A DNA stretch of 13,566 nucleotides, taken from contig CAMBDN010000043.1 in NCBI GenBank assembly GCA_945865355.1, positions 1-13,566 on the forward strand. The letters run 5' to 3'. Positions 7,501-13,566 of this stretch are shown here, one piece after another (the first letter of the stretch is position 1; each line of letters begins with the position of its first letter). Source of the DNA: Legionella genomosp. 1. GTDB taxonomy: Bacteria; Pseudomonadota; Gammaproteobacteria; Legionellales; Legionellaceae. A model generated the notes under the pieces. That model searched no databases and was not told the DNA's origin. It saw only the letters and a list, made by a program, of their open reading frames with translations. The position numbers were made by a program, and so were the translations under genes.

Positions 7501-9913
7501 CTTCCAGTTTTGCCAGCCCAGATTTAATATGATAAACAGAATTAATGAGCTCTTTATACATCTTAACTTCAGGGCTATCTTTATAAAATTCAGTATAAGG
7601 ATAGGGCATCTTGCTAAGATCAAGTTTTCCATCTGTAGAGAGCTCTTTCCAAACCACAGGGGACAAGTTTTCTTTTAGGTAGTTTTGAAATTTACCCGTG
7701 AAAAATTCCTCGACTGATTTAGACAGTTTCATGTCTTGGAGCATACCAAATAAAGTTTTTCTTCCCAGCTCTGAGCCTTGGGCAACAAGAGGTGCGCGTT
7801 CTAACTCGGTTAGTTTGGCTGCTTTTTCTTGTTCTAAATAGGCTTTCTTATCATTCTTAGCATTGCTCAGAAAAATACCTAACTCGGTATTAATTTCTTC
7901 TTGTATACGCATTAAGTCAGACACAAGAAGTGGCGGTTTAGTCGATTTTGATGAGGTTAGGCTTTGCACTAAACGTTCGTTAATATCATCATGGCCCATT
8001 GCTATAAGTTGAGGCTGAAATTGTTGATAGGCTTTACGTAAGTTTTCTTTACTAACCTCATCTAATGAGGCGATATCGGTCGTGGTACTTGCGAGTTCTA
8101 CTATTGCTAGAAAATCACTTACCCCTTTTTGGGCTCTTTCAAGTTGGGTAATTTGATGACTTACAGCGATAACTTTTTCATGGTATGCACTAGATGGTTT
8201 GTTTTCTTCAAATACATACTCAACAGGAGTAAAGGGAGTCACTTCTGCTTTTAAAGCGGTTTTTTTATTGAGGGCTTCATAAGCCGTTTGCTCAGAATGG
8301 CTCATTGACTTTTTTATCAATTGTTCTTTAAATTTCGCTTGAACAACACTTTGATCGATACTCGCTAATACAGCATCTTTACAGGATAAAACTTGTTTAA
8401 AGTGGTTAGAGCCCCATAATTGTTTGTATTCAGAGCTGTATAAACGCGAGACAATACCCTCTCCTGTAGGTTTAGTTAGTGCATCTACAATCAGTTTATC
8501 TATATCAGGATGAAGCGTTGCAAAATGAGATTGAAATTGTTTATATTCCTTGAGTAATTTAGTTTTTTCAACTTGGCTTACATTAGCCAGGCTCCATTTA
8601 CAGTGAGCTTGGTTTAGCCAGTTGTACTTGGAGAGGATGTCAAAAAAGCTAGTAGCCGCATCTTTGGTTTGGGTATTGTTTGCCTCAAGGCTTGTCTCAC
8701 TTAAGCGTGTAGTCTGATACTCCCTTCTTTTTGCACTAAATTCAACATCTTGCATGACCAAAAGATCAGGCACAGGTTTCAGCTTCTCACCCACATCCAT
8801 TTTTGTTGTATCACCAATAAAAAGACGACGAATTCCTCTTCCTAAAAGCGAGCTCATATAATCAGAAGTCGTGTCTAAAACACCGGCAGCTTGAGCAATA
8901 TTATCCACTTGAATTGCCAGTTGAGTGTAATATTCATCCATTTTTTTAATAGCAGGCGCAGTTAATACTCCAGGTTTTAAGCCCATGCTTTCTTCCATTT
9001 TTTCTAATTCAGAAATCATATGAGGAAGATGTGTATGTTTAATTTCTTGGAGTTTATCTGCCGCATCCATATAGGCCTGTTTACTAAGTGGAGCCCCTGT
9101 GTTGACCAGATCTGAACTAAGATCAGCTAATTTTTTTAAAATGCCTAAATAGCTAGTAACGGAGGAAAATTTACTGTTATTGGTAAGTAATTTATCAAAA
9201 TGAGCCTTGGTATCGTTGGCATTTTTGAGCATTATTGCTTGATACTCCTCGCCGCTAGTAATCGATTTCGTTGTCATACCTGAGGCGCCGGTGGAAACTA
9301 ATTTTTGTAATTCTTCAAAATAATGGGGAATTTCAAAAATCATACTACTTAGGTTTTCTAGACTCTGCTCCTCACTATGCTTTTCAGTGGGCAACATTTT
9401 CACAACACCTGCCAATACAGCTCCTGCGCTTTCTTCGGGGTGTTCTGGAGTTAATTGTCCTAATGCTCTTGAGGCCAAAGCGATTTTAGGCATTAAGGCT
9501 GAAAGATGGGGACCGACAATATTTTGAATATCTGCACTACTATGATTAATTAATTGGATAGCAGCATACATTTCATGAATGGCATTATAACTAATTTTAG
9601 CAGCATCGTAGACTATTCCTGCTATGGAGCGGTCTCGTCTAACATCTAAATTTTCAACGGCACGTAATGCTTTTTCCGAATGATCTAAACAATTAATTAG
9701 TTTTTTTAAGAGTGAGACTTGAGAGGGGTCAGTATTGGAGATAGCAAACGGTTTATTGGGGTCTGTTCTTACAAAATGAGCTGCAAGATCTTCGGAGAAG
9801 TGTTCTTTATTGGTAATAGATTCCAGCAATCGATCTCGTGTTGATTTGCACGCATCAGCAATTTTTAAATCGTGTTTTAAAAAGACAATGTAAGATGCAA
9901 TAAATCTTCTCAT
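4568..9913 (-). CDS. Very large helical effector-like protein, candidate SidH/SdhA-family Dot/Icm substrate
   Basis: The 1781-residue product is rich in Glu, Lys, Leu and Ser. It has no signal peptide or membrane segment and reads as almost continuous helix with coiled-coil character. A proline hinge of three PVVP-type units at 924-936 divides it into two halves. About 75-80 residues occur twice, near 250-330 and 985-1065, each with GLKPG (311-315, 1046-1050) followed about 12-15 residues later by a D..Y..L or D.FYD.L segment. The C-terminus ends DLDSEEEITPI, an E-block-like acidic signal typical of Dot/Icm substrates. The neighbouring upstream gene encodes a two-U-box protein. In L. pneumophila the two-U-box LubX gene adjoins sidH, whose large product LubX ubiquitinates, so I infer a SidH/SdhA relative. 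SidH of L. pneumophila is longer, about 2200 residues as I recall. No catalytic motif is visible. An unrelated coiled-coil effector is the main alternative. The ribosome site is weak (GAGA a few bases before the ATG). Confidence 0.72.
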   Translation of the reverse strand: MRRFIASYIVFLKHDLKIADACKSTRDRLLESITNKEHFSEDLAAHFVRTDPNKPFAISNTDPSQVSLLKKLINCLDHSEKALRAVENLDVRRDRSIAGIVYDAAKISYNAIHEMYAAIQLINHSSADIQNIVGPHLSALMPKIALASRALGQLTPEHPEESAGAVLAGVVKMLPTEKHSEEQSLENLSSMIFEIPHYFEELQKLVSTGASGMTTKSITSGEEYQAIMLKNANDTKAHFDKLLTNNSKFSSVTSYLGILKKLADLSSDLVNTGAPLSKQAYMDAADKLQEIKHTHLPHMISELEKMEESMGLKPGVLTAPAIKKMDEYYTQLAIQVDNIAQAAGVLDTTSDYMSSLLGRGIRRLFIGDTTKMDVGEKLKPVPDLLVMQDVEFSAKRREYQTTRLSETSLEANNTQTKDAATSFFDILSKYNWLNQAHCKWSLANVSQVEKTKLLKEYKQFQSHFATLHPDIDKLIVDALTKPTGEGIVSRLYSSEYKQLWGSNHFKQVLSCKDAVLASIDQSVVQAKFKEQLIKKSMSHSEQTAYEALNKKTALKAEVTPFTPVEYVFEENKPSSAYHEKVIAVSHQITQLERAQKGVSDFLAIVELASTTTDIASLDEVSKENLRKAYQQFQPQLIAMGHDDINERLVQSLTSSKSTKPPLLVSDLMRIQEEINTELGIFLSNAKNDKKAYLEQEKAAKLTELERAPLVAQGSELGRKTLFGMLQDMKLSKSVEEFFTGKFQNYLKENLSPVVWKELSTDGKLDLSKMPYPYTEFYKDSPEVKMYKELINSVYHIKSGLAKLEALNDYGDPSSIVNRTRFVASTMDALIIDINSSKYYLKNALSQMSGIPAFNAMIQETRELLSPMQKLPLIGDYLTPPEQLAPLAPRDYVELWKEQQVIVQEFLSPSTPKPAIVIEPQLEDPVVPPVVPPVVPPEKGAMVRLIAEALYKIPSVLETVRDKSAPSAEKDAQTEANIRAFVEGLEGLSFGPNSVKKIIGTLSKVEMQLSDIGASGREAVLARLQGIRSELGFVLMAAADEAEFNLGLKPGTYSSVVSQRFDLFYDSLISNMPLAKDQQALELIIDVTHTQKRLQREEERLHEAHEDKTADDTKRIILGDDFENTNKVFNAYKKLDDLIPNIRDYVSAGFDGIMDLKSKADDAYQEIRSLLADAHADIFDEDLINRCEDEDIDELNAAMHKVLAAREAIYNPSTALTKIQQLYLDSNFSQTKDQEQFIREYQKLQPYLSKIIYTYDNYYFLRELQGPEDFVKAAATISGEVGRLQEVIGGIEKSKASKISLAEERVAFVNDLLTKQIKKIGPEKIEAFKEKVFTNYVKGNTESALAESMGAYAALFIEHSMPDFLDKKEQILAGLTLRNDIEESVAARVDEIVPAIITKNTDSFKQLVFNNNVNNDVVKESFKEELGIYTEVFFKKIAPAYEAEKERILTALPLDRNLGNAVLSQLSSITRQAVQENKALKTACGKLNTFVKELSELIEAERANRKQSSHRKEEIILLTELHQRVCDTSRIPAERTVEHLHQTYLSAEKELKAIKKNDALMQIDDVLISLKTTIESEIESELQQQAGNPCRDEKIQKLTDMQRFLKEPYSSREGDIANFLRQKQDKANNFLASLPQYNEMIDIHDHLKKMKIYVTSSTKLSPEVKDEQSKLLTFLQSTLVNRDKSPSERLMDVKREGEDKINQKILNKNSDSLWTSLCKGFNNFLVKIGLKAPSTAVDQGKDLTSAFKSKLNEIKEVTPSTPKPANDSPENDLDSEEEITPI
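7111..7146 (-). repeat. Three 12-bp tandem repeats encoding the PVVP hinge
   Basis: Three near-identical 12-base units (on the plus strand GGACTACGGGTG, GGACGACGGGCG, GGACTACGGGAT) lie in frame inside the large helical gene and encode the Pro-Val-Val-Pro repeat at residues 924-936. They are far richer in GC than their surroundings. Because units are whole codons, copy-number change would lengthen or shorten the hinge without a frameshift. Confidence 0.85.
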
Positions 9914-10105
9914 GGAATCTCATAATAAGTTATCATTACTTAAAATATAGCTTACGAATCATCTTATGGTATTAATTTAACCCAATAAGGGCGAAATAAT
10001 TTCTATTTTGGTGGGGTATCATTTTTTTCATAGGCTATTAAAGTCCTATTTAAGGAGTAATCTCTTATACTTGAGGTGATGAACGACGAAATAATTTAGA
10101 AGAAA

Positions 10106-10216
10106 ATTAGGGCAATGATAGGGGCTCATCCTCCCTTTTAAAGGGCTACTAGATGAGCCAAAATGGTTTCGTCAGAAACTAAAAAAGAGAAGGAGCGTCC
10201 ATATCATTGCCCTAAT
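10106..10216. repeat. 111-base element bounded by 15-bp perfect inverted repeats, with nested hairpins
   Basis: ATTAGGGCAATGATA at 10106-10120 is matched exactly in reverse complement at 10202-10216. Inside are GGCTCATC 10123-10130 paired with GATGAGCC 10152-10159, a CCCTTT-T-AAAGGG palindrome at 10133-10145, and GTTTC 10166-10170 paired with GAAAC 10175-10179. Weaker similarity continues beyond the 15-bp arms on the outer side. The element ends 5 bases from the stop of the two-U-box gene and lies between it and the large effector-like gene. It resembles a MITE or REP-type element, and as RNA it could form a branched structure at the 3' end of the U-box mRNA. The bases between it and the large gene (9914-10105) hold the large gene's upstream region; I found no convincing promoter there. 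Confidence 0.75.
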
Positions 10217-10221
10217 CTTAT

Positions 10222-11238
10222 CTAATTTTTCTTACTGGCCGCAGAGGTTTGAGAACTAAGGCCTAAGTCCTCGTCAGCTTTTTCGACTGCTGCTAATGAG
10301 CGTGTTGTATAAAAACCATGGGGATTACTGGAGAATGGGCTCATAAAGATCGTACTTATTAGTGTCCATAGATTAGAAAGATACTCTTCCCAGCCTAAAT
10401 CTTTTGCTAACACCGGTTTTACTTCTGTCATTTTATCTTTACATTTTTTTAGAAAAACCTCTGCAGCCGTTGATTCATCAAAGCTTGGTTTCTTAAGTGC
10501 GATAACATATTCATCACGAGCTTTTTGTAGTACCTCTAATAATTCATTGGCTTTAGTGAGAGCTTCAGGCAAATAATGCTGATCGACTTGGCCAATTTTA
10601 GTTTGTAGCGTTTGTAGCGCCTTATCAAAACGTGCTAAGCGTTGGTCGGTTCCTTTTACTGGCTCTTCACTGCGTCGAGTTTCCGATGTCAAAGTGGGTC
10701 GATGCGAGTTATATAACCTAATAAATTGTTGTAACGCCTGAAAATCTACTACAGTTGGTGCATCTTTTATATTTTTTAAGGAATCTTTATCGTAGATTAT
10801 CCCTTCTGCACTTATTACTGCAGATTTAATAAGTGCATGGCTAATGGGACATAAAAATAAGGCAGGATTTGTTGGAGCAGGCTCTTCATGTGCAATCTCT
10901 CTTCCCTTTTGGAGTAGGCTTTTTCTAATTTTTAAAAATTTTTTTTGTTGTTCAATGAATCCTTGAACATGAGGCAATAATTCTTTGAAGGGGAATAAAT
11001 CTGCTGTGGTAAGTTTGTTTCTCGTTAAGGGATCTTCTTGTTTTCTTTGTAAGCTAGTTTCGATAAAATTTTTCTCATAAACCTTGCCATCGGGTGTTAT
11101 AACCGGATTTTTCATAAAAGTGCCGCTAAGAGGGCATAGTAATGAATTAGGCGAGTCTGCTGGGTGAGTTGAAGCCTTTTCTTGCGTTACTTCTTCCAGG
11201 TATTTTCTTTTTAACTCAGCTAAGGTTGCAGAATTCAT
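10222..11238 (-). CDS. Double U-box protein, LubX-like E3 ubiquitin ligase effector
   Basis: The 338-residue product carries two U-box domains. U-box 1 (about 30-98) has LLCPLSGTFMKNPVITPDGKVYEK and the later DPLTR loop at 69-73. U-box 2 (about 125-176) has LFLCPISHALIKSAVISAEG then IIYDK, but lacks the D-P-V step and the DPLT loop. U-boxes recruit host ubiquitin-charged E2 enzymes and are rare in bacteria; L. pneumophila LubX has two and ubiquitinates host Clk1 and the co-injected effector SidH. Here residues 181-338 form an extra helical region, making the protein longer than LubX (about 246 residues). The tail is rich in Ser/Ala/Thr with a preceding EKADED, compatible with Dot/Icm export. 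The start ATG has AGAGAA 6 bases upstream, and a TATAAT lies at 11265-11270. The product would act in the host cytosol. Other Legionella U-box effectors have one U-box, so LubX is the best match. Confidence 0.85.
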   Translation of the reverse strand: MNSATLAELKRKYLEEVTQEKASTHPADSPNSLLCPLSGTFMKNPVITPDGKVYEKNFIETSLQRKQEDPLTRNKLTTADLFPFKELLPHVQGFIEQQKKFLKIRKSLLQKGREIAHEEPAPTNPALFLCPISHALIKSAVISAEGIIYDKDSLKNIKDAPTVVDFQALQQFIRLYNSHRPTLTSETRRSEEPVKGTDQRLARFDKALQTLQTKIGQVDQHYLPEALTKANELLEVLQKARDEYVIALKKPSFDESTAAEVFLKKCKDKMTEVKPVLAKDLGWEEYLSNLWTLISTIFMSPFSSNPHGFYTTRSLAAVEKADEDLGLSSQTSAASKKN

Positions 11239-11264
11239 AATTAATTCTCTTTGAGGGATATTTA

Positions 11265-11287
11265 ATTATACTATAAGTTTTATTTAA
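11265..11287 (-). promoter_or_regulatory. -10 box and possible PmrA-like direct repeat upstream of the U-box gene
   Basis: On the minus strand a perfect TATAAT (11265-11270) lies about 27 bases before the ATG, giving a leader of about 20 bases. There is no good -35. In the -35 region TTAAAT (11282-11287) and CTTATAG (11271-11277) put TTAA and TTAT 11 bases apart, the spacing of the Legionella PmrA site (cTTAATatT-N2-cTTAATatT), but many positions mismatch. The -10 is reasonable; the PmrA reading is weak. Confidence 0.35.
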
Positions 11288-11356
11288 CGTGAGCTCAGAA
11301 TAAGAGTAAAGTGTATAGCATGATACACCAGAAATTGACATTTAGGTTTCGAAAGG

Positions 11357-11418
11357 ATTTGTTAAATGCTTTTTAAGTACCCCCCTTTTTCAAAGGGGGT
11401 ACTTAAGTTGTAACAAAT
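11357..11418. repeat. 62-base imperfect inverted repeat between clpA and the U-box gene
   Basis: ATTTGTTA 11357-11364 pairs with TAACAAAT 11411-11418. Inside, TTAAGTACCCCC 11373-11384 pairs with GGGGGTACTTAA 11395-11406, then TTT/AAA with a single-base bulge. The hairpin starts about 65 bases after the clpA stop and could end or stabilise the clpA transcript, but no T-run follows the stem on the clpA strand. The CCCCCTTTTTCAAAGGGGG core matches the palindrome at 170-187, which favours a dispersed repeat. Confidence 0.75.
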
Positions 11419-11482
11419 TGTTTTAAGAAGAGCACTTCCGGCAGTACCATTCATCAAAGGGGCGATAGGCGATCGCCTTCGA

Positions 11483-13566
11483 TTAACAGACCCCTTCGCG
11501 ATGATCTTGATTATCAAAATGGAGCTTTCCATCTTTCATGTTCAAGGTCACGTGACCACCATTGATTAGTTTTCCGAAGAGTAACTCCTCAGCCAATGGC
11601 TTTTTAATATTTTCCTGTATCAAACGAGCCATTGGACGAGCACCCATAGCTTTCTCATAACCATGCTCTATTAACCATTCTCGCGCCGGTTTTTCAACTC
11701 TAAAAGTAACTCCTTTGTTGATTAACTGTTCTTCCAGCTCCATGATAAATTTATCAACAATCAAACCAATGGTTTGTATATCAAGTGATGAAAAATTAAT
11801 AATCGCGTCCAGTCGATTTCTAAACTCAGGACTGAATTGACGTTTGATTACATCCAACCCATCATCGGTGTTATCTTGCACGGAAAACCCAATTGAGTTA
11901 CGGCTAATCTCATGGGCACCTGCATTACTGGTCATCACCAAAATGACATGACGAAAATCTGCTTGCCGACCATTGGTGTCGGTCAAAGTGCCATGATCCA
12001 TGATTTGCAGCAGTAAATTAAAGACATCTGGATGCGCTTTTTCAATTTCATCAAGTAAGACAACTGAATGAGGATTTTTAGTAACCGCCTCCGTCAATAA
12101 ACCACCTTGGTCATAACCGACGTATCCAGGAGGTGCGCCTATTAATCGAGAAACAGTATGCTTTTCCATGTATTCAGACATATCAAAGCGTAGTAACTCT
12201 ATTCCCAAAACATTAGCTAATTGCCGAGTCACTTCTGTTTTACCAACCCCTGTAGGACCTGCAAAAAGGAAACAACCGACTGGTTTTTCAGGTTCGCGCA
12301 GACCCGAACGTGCGAGCTTAATAGCAGAGGCTAAAGCTGAAATTGCTTCATCCTGTCCATAAACCAACAACTTAAGATCACGCTCAAGATTACGCAAGGT
12401 ATCCTTGTCACGAGCTGATACCTTCTTAACAGGAATCCTTGCAATTTTGGCGACCACATTCTCAATCTCAGAAACCGTTATCGTTTTTTTCCGCTTATTG
12501 GCCGTTAACAAGTTTTGATAAGCCCCTGCCTCATCCACTACATCAATGGCCTTATCAGGCAAGAACCTGTCATTAATATACTTAGCAGAGAGTTCGGCGG
12601 CAGCCTTCAACGAAGAAATAGAGAATTTAACCCCGTGATGCTCTTCAAGTTTACCCTTTAAACCTTTAAGAATTTCAAAGGTTTCATCGATGCTCGGTTC
12701 AATGATATCAATTTTTTGGAAACGCCTTGCAAGCGCCCTGTCTTTCTCAAAAATTCCACGATACTCTTGGTAAGTAGTTGATCCTATGCATTTTAATTCA
12801 CCGTTCGCTAACAATGGTTTTATTAGATTCGACGCATCCATTACGCCACCTGATGCAGCCCCTGCACCAATGATCGTATGAATTTCGTCAATAAATAATA
12901 TCCCACCATCTTGCTCACCCAGCTGTTTTAAGACAGCTTTTAAACGTTTCTCAAAATCCCCACGATATTTTGTCCCGGCAAGTAACGCACCCAAATCAAG
13001 TGAGTACACCACACAATTACTAATAGCATCCGGTACTTCACCATCAACAATACGTCGTGCTAAACCTTCAGCAATTGCCGTTTTTCCCACCCCTGCTTCA
13101 CCAACGAGTAGTGGATTGTTTTTTCTGCGACGACATAACACCTGAACCGTACGCTGAATTTCTTCATGACGACCAATAAGAGGGTCAATCTTTCCAAGCC
13201 TTGCACGCTTATTTAGATTCATACAATAACTCTCTAGAGGAGATTCATTGCCTTCACTACCCATCATGTCTTCATCCATCGATGGGTTCATGCTCTCACT
13301 CATATCATTGTTCTGATACTTAGATACCCCATGAGAAATGTAGTTGATAACATCAAGGCGGGTAATGTTTTCACGACGTAGAAAGTATACAGCCTGACTC
13401 TCTTGCTCGCTAAAAATAGCTGCTAGAACATTTGCCCCACTGACTTCTGTTTTCCCTGCAGACTGCACATGAAATACCGCACGTTGCAACACCCGCTGAA
13501 AGCCAAGAGTGGGTGGTGTTTCTCGATCCAACTCCTCATCAGGAATTCGAGGGGTTGTTTCATCGA
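11483..13566 (-). CDS. clpA: ATP-dependent Clp protease ATP-binding subunit ClpA (5' end outside window)
   Basis: ClpA is the AAA+ unfoldase that feeds substrates, including N-degron proteins delivered by ClpS, into ClpP. About 693 codons are visible, and the frame stays open to the window edge, so roughly the first 60-70 residues are missing. The end of the N-domain (TLGFQRVLQRAVFHVQ) is present, followed by an acidic Met/Ser linker. AAA module 1 has Walker A GEAGVGKTA and Walker B ILFIDE, with RALARRFQ. AAA module 2 has GPTGVGKTE and VVLLDE. NSIGFSV supplies the IGF/IGL loop that docks on ClpP, and the protein ends with a normal ClpA C-domain. All key residues look intact. A TTG codon at 13531 is internal Leu, not a start. 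clpS would be expected just beyond the window. Confidence 0.98.
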   Translation of the reverse strand, partial: DETTPRIPDEELDRETPPTLGFQRVLQRAVFHVQSAGKTEVSGANVLAAIFSEQESQAVYFLRRENITRLDVINYISHGVSKYQNNDMSESMNPSMDEDMMGSEGNESPLESYCMNLNKRARLGKIDPLIGRHEEIQRTVQVLCRRRKNNPLLVGEAGVGKTAIAEGLARRIVDGEVPDAISNCVVYSLDLGALLAGTKYRGDFEKRLKAVLKQLGEQDGGILFIDEIHTIIGAGAASGGVMDASNLIKPLLANGELKCIGSTTYQEYRGIFEKDRALARRFQKIDIIEPSIDETFEILKGLKGKLEEHHGVKFSISSLKAAAELSAKYINDRFLPDKAIDVVDEAGAYQNLLTANKRKKTITVSEIENVVAKIARIPVKKVSARDKDTLRNLERDLKLLVYGQDEAISALASAIKLARSGLREPEKPVGCFLFAGPTGVGKTEVTRQLANVLGIELLRFDMSEYMEKHTVSRLIGAPPGYVGYDQGGLLTEAVTKNPHSVVLLDEIEKAHPDVFNLLLQIMDHGTLTDTNGRQADFRHVILVMTSNAGAHEISRNSIGFSVQDNTDDGLDVIKRQFSPEFRNRLDAIINFSSLDIQTIGLIVDKFIMELEEQLINKGVTFRVEKPAREWLIEHGYEKAMGARPMARLIQENIKKPLAEELLFGKLINGGHVTLNMKDGKLHFDNQDHREGVC

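Noticed and set aside
11357..11418. Intrinsic terminator of clpA
   Set aside because: The stem is strong but no T-run follows it on the clpA strand, and its core recurs elsewhere as a repeat.
11468..11477. GGCGATCGCC palindrome near the clpA stop, like the cyanobacterial HIP1 motif
   Set aside because: It is a single copy in an AT-rich gammaproteobacterial context, so most likely chance.

Overview
The window most likely comes from a Legionella species or a close Legionellales relative. Two features point there. A protein carrying two U-box domains, a eukaryotic ubiquitin-ligase fold, resembles the L. pneumophila effector LubX. Next to it is a very large, mostly helical protein with an acidic C-terminal E-block like those on Dot/Icm (type IVB) substrates. 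The flanking genes (rmuC, a core-type glycosyltransferase, an O-antigen-ligase-like gene, clpA) are ordinary gammaproteobacterial genes, and the DNA looks AT-rich. The species cannot be named from the sequence.

Layout. Bases 2-109 (+) are probably the last codons of an outer-membrane beta-barrel protein. rmuC (274-1518, +) follows, then a small exported cysteine-rich protein (1580-1918, +). This small gene meets a two-gene LPS operon read from the other strand tail to tail: a GT2 glycosyltransferase of the WaaE/KdtX type (3136-3909, -) and a Wzy_C/WaaL-type membrane ligase (1908-3131, -). The ligase appears to start at a GTG 4 bases after the glycosyltransferase stop. Bases 3952-4567 hold a promoter candidate and a decayed IS982-type transposase fragment.

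Effector island. The 1781-residue SidH/SdhA-like protein (4568-9913, -) lies downstream of the two-U-box protein (10222-11238, -). They are separated by 308 bases containing a structured 111-base inverted-repeat element. A 62-base inverted repeat separates the U-box gene from clpA (11483 to the window edge, -), whose 5' end lies outside. The core of that repeat recurs upstream of rmuC and, in shortened form, inside the 111-base element.

How the genes fit together. In L. pneumophila, lubX and sidH are adjacent and LubX is a metaeffector: a translocated E3 ligase that sends SidH to the host proteasome. The same pairing here suggests a divergent LubX/SidH-type effector-metaeffector module placed between housekeeping genes, with IS debris on one side and palindromic repeats on the other. 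The U-box assignment rests on visible motifs. The SidH link rests on neighbourhood, size, helical character and an internal repeat, and has not been tested by alignment.
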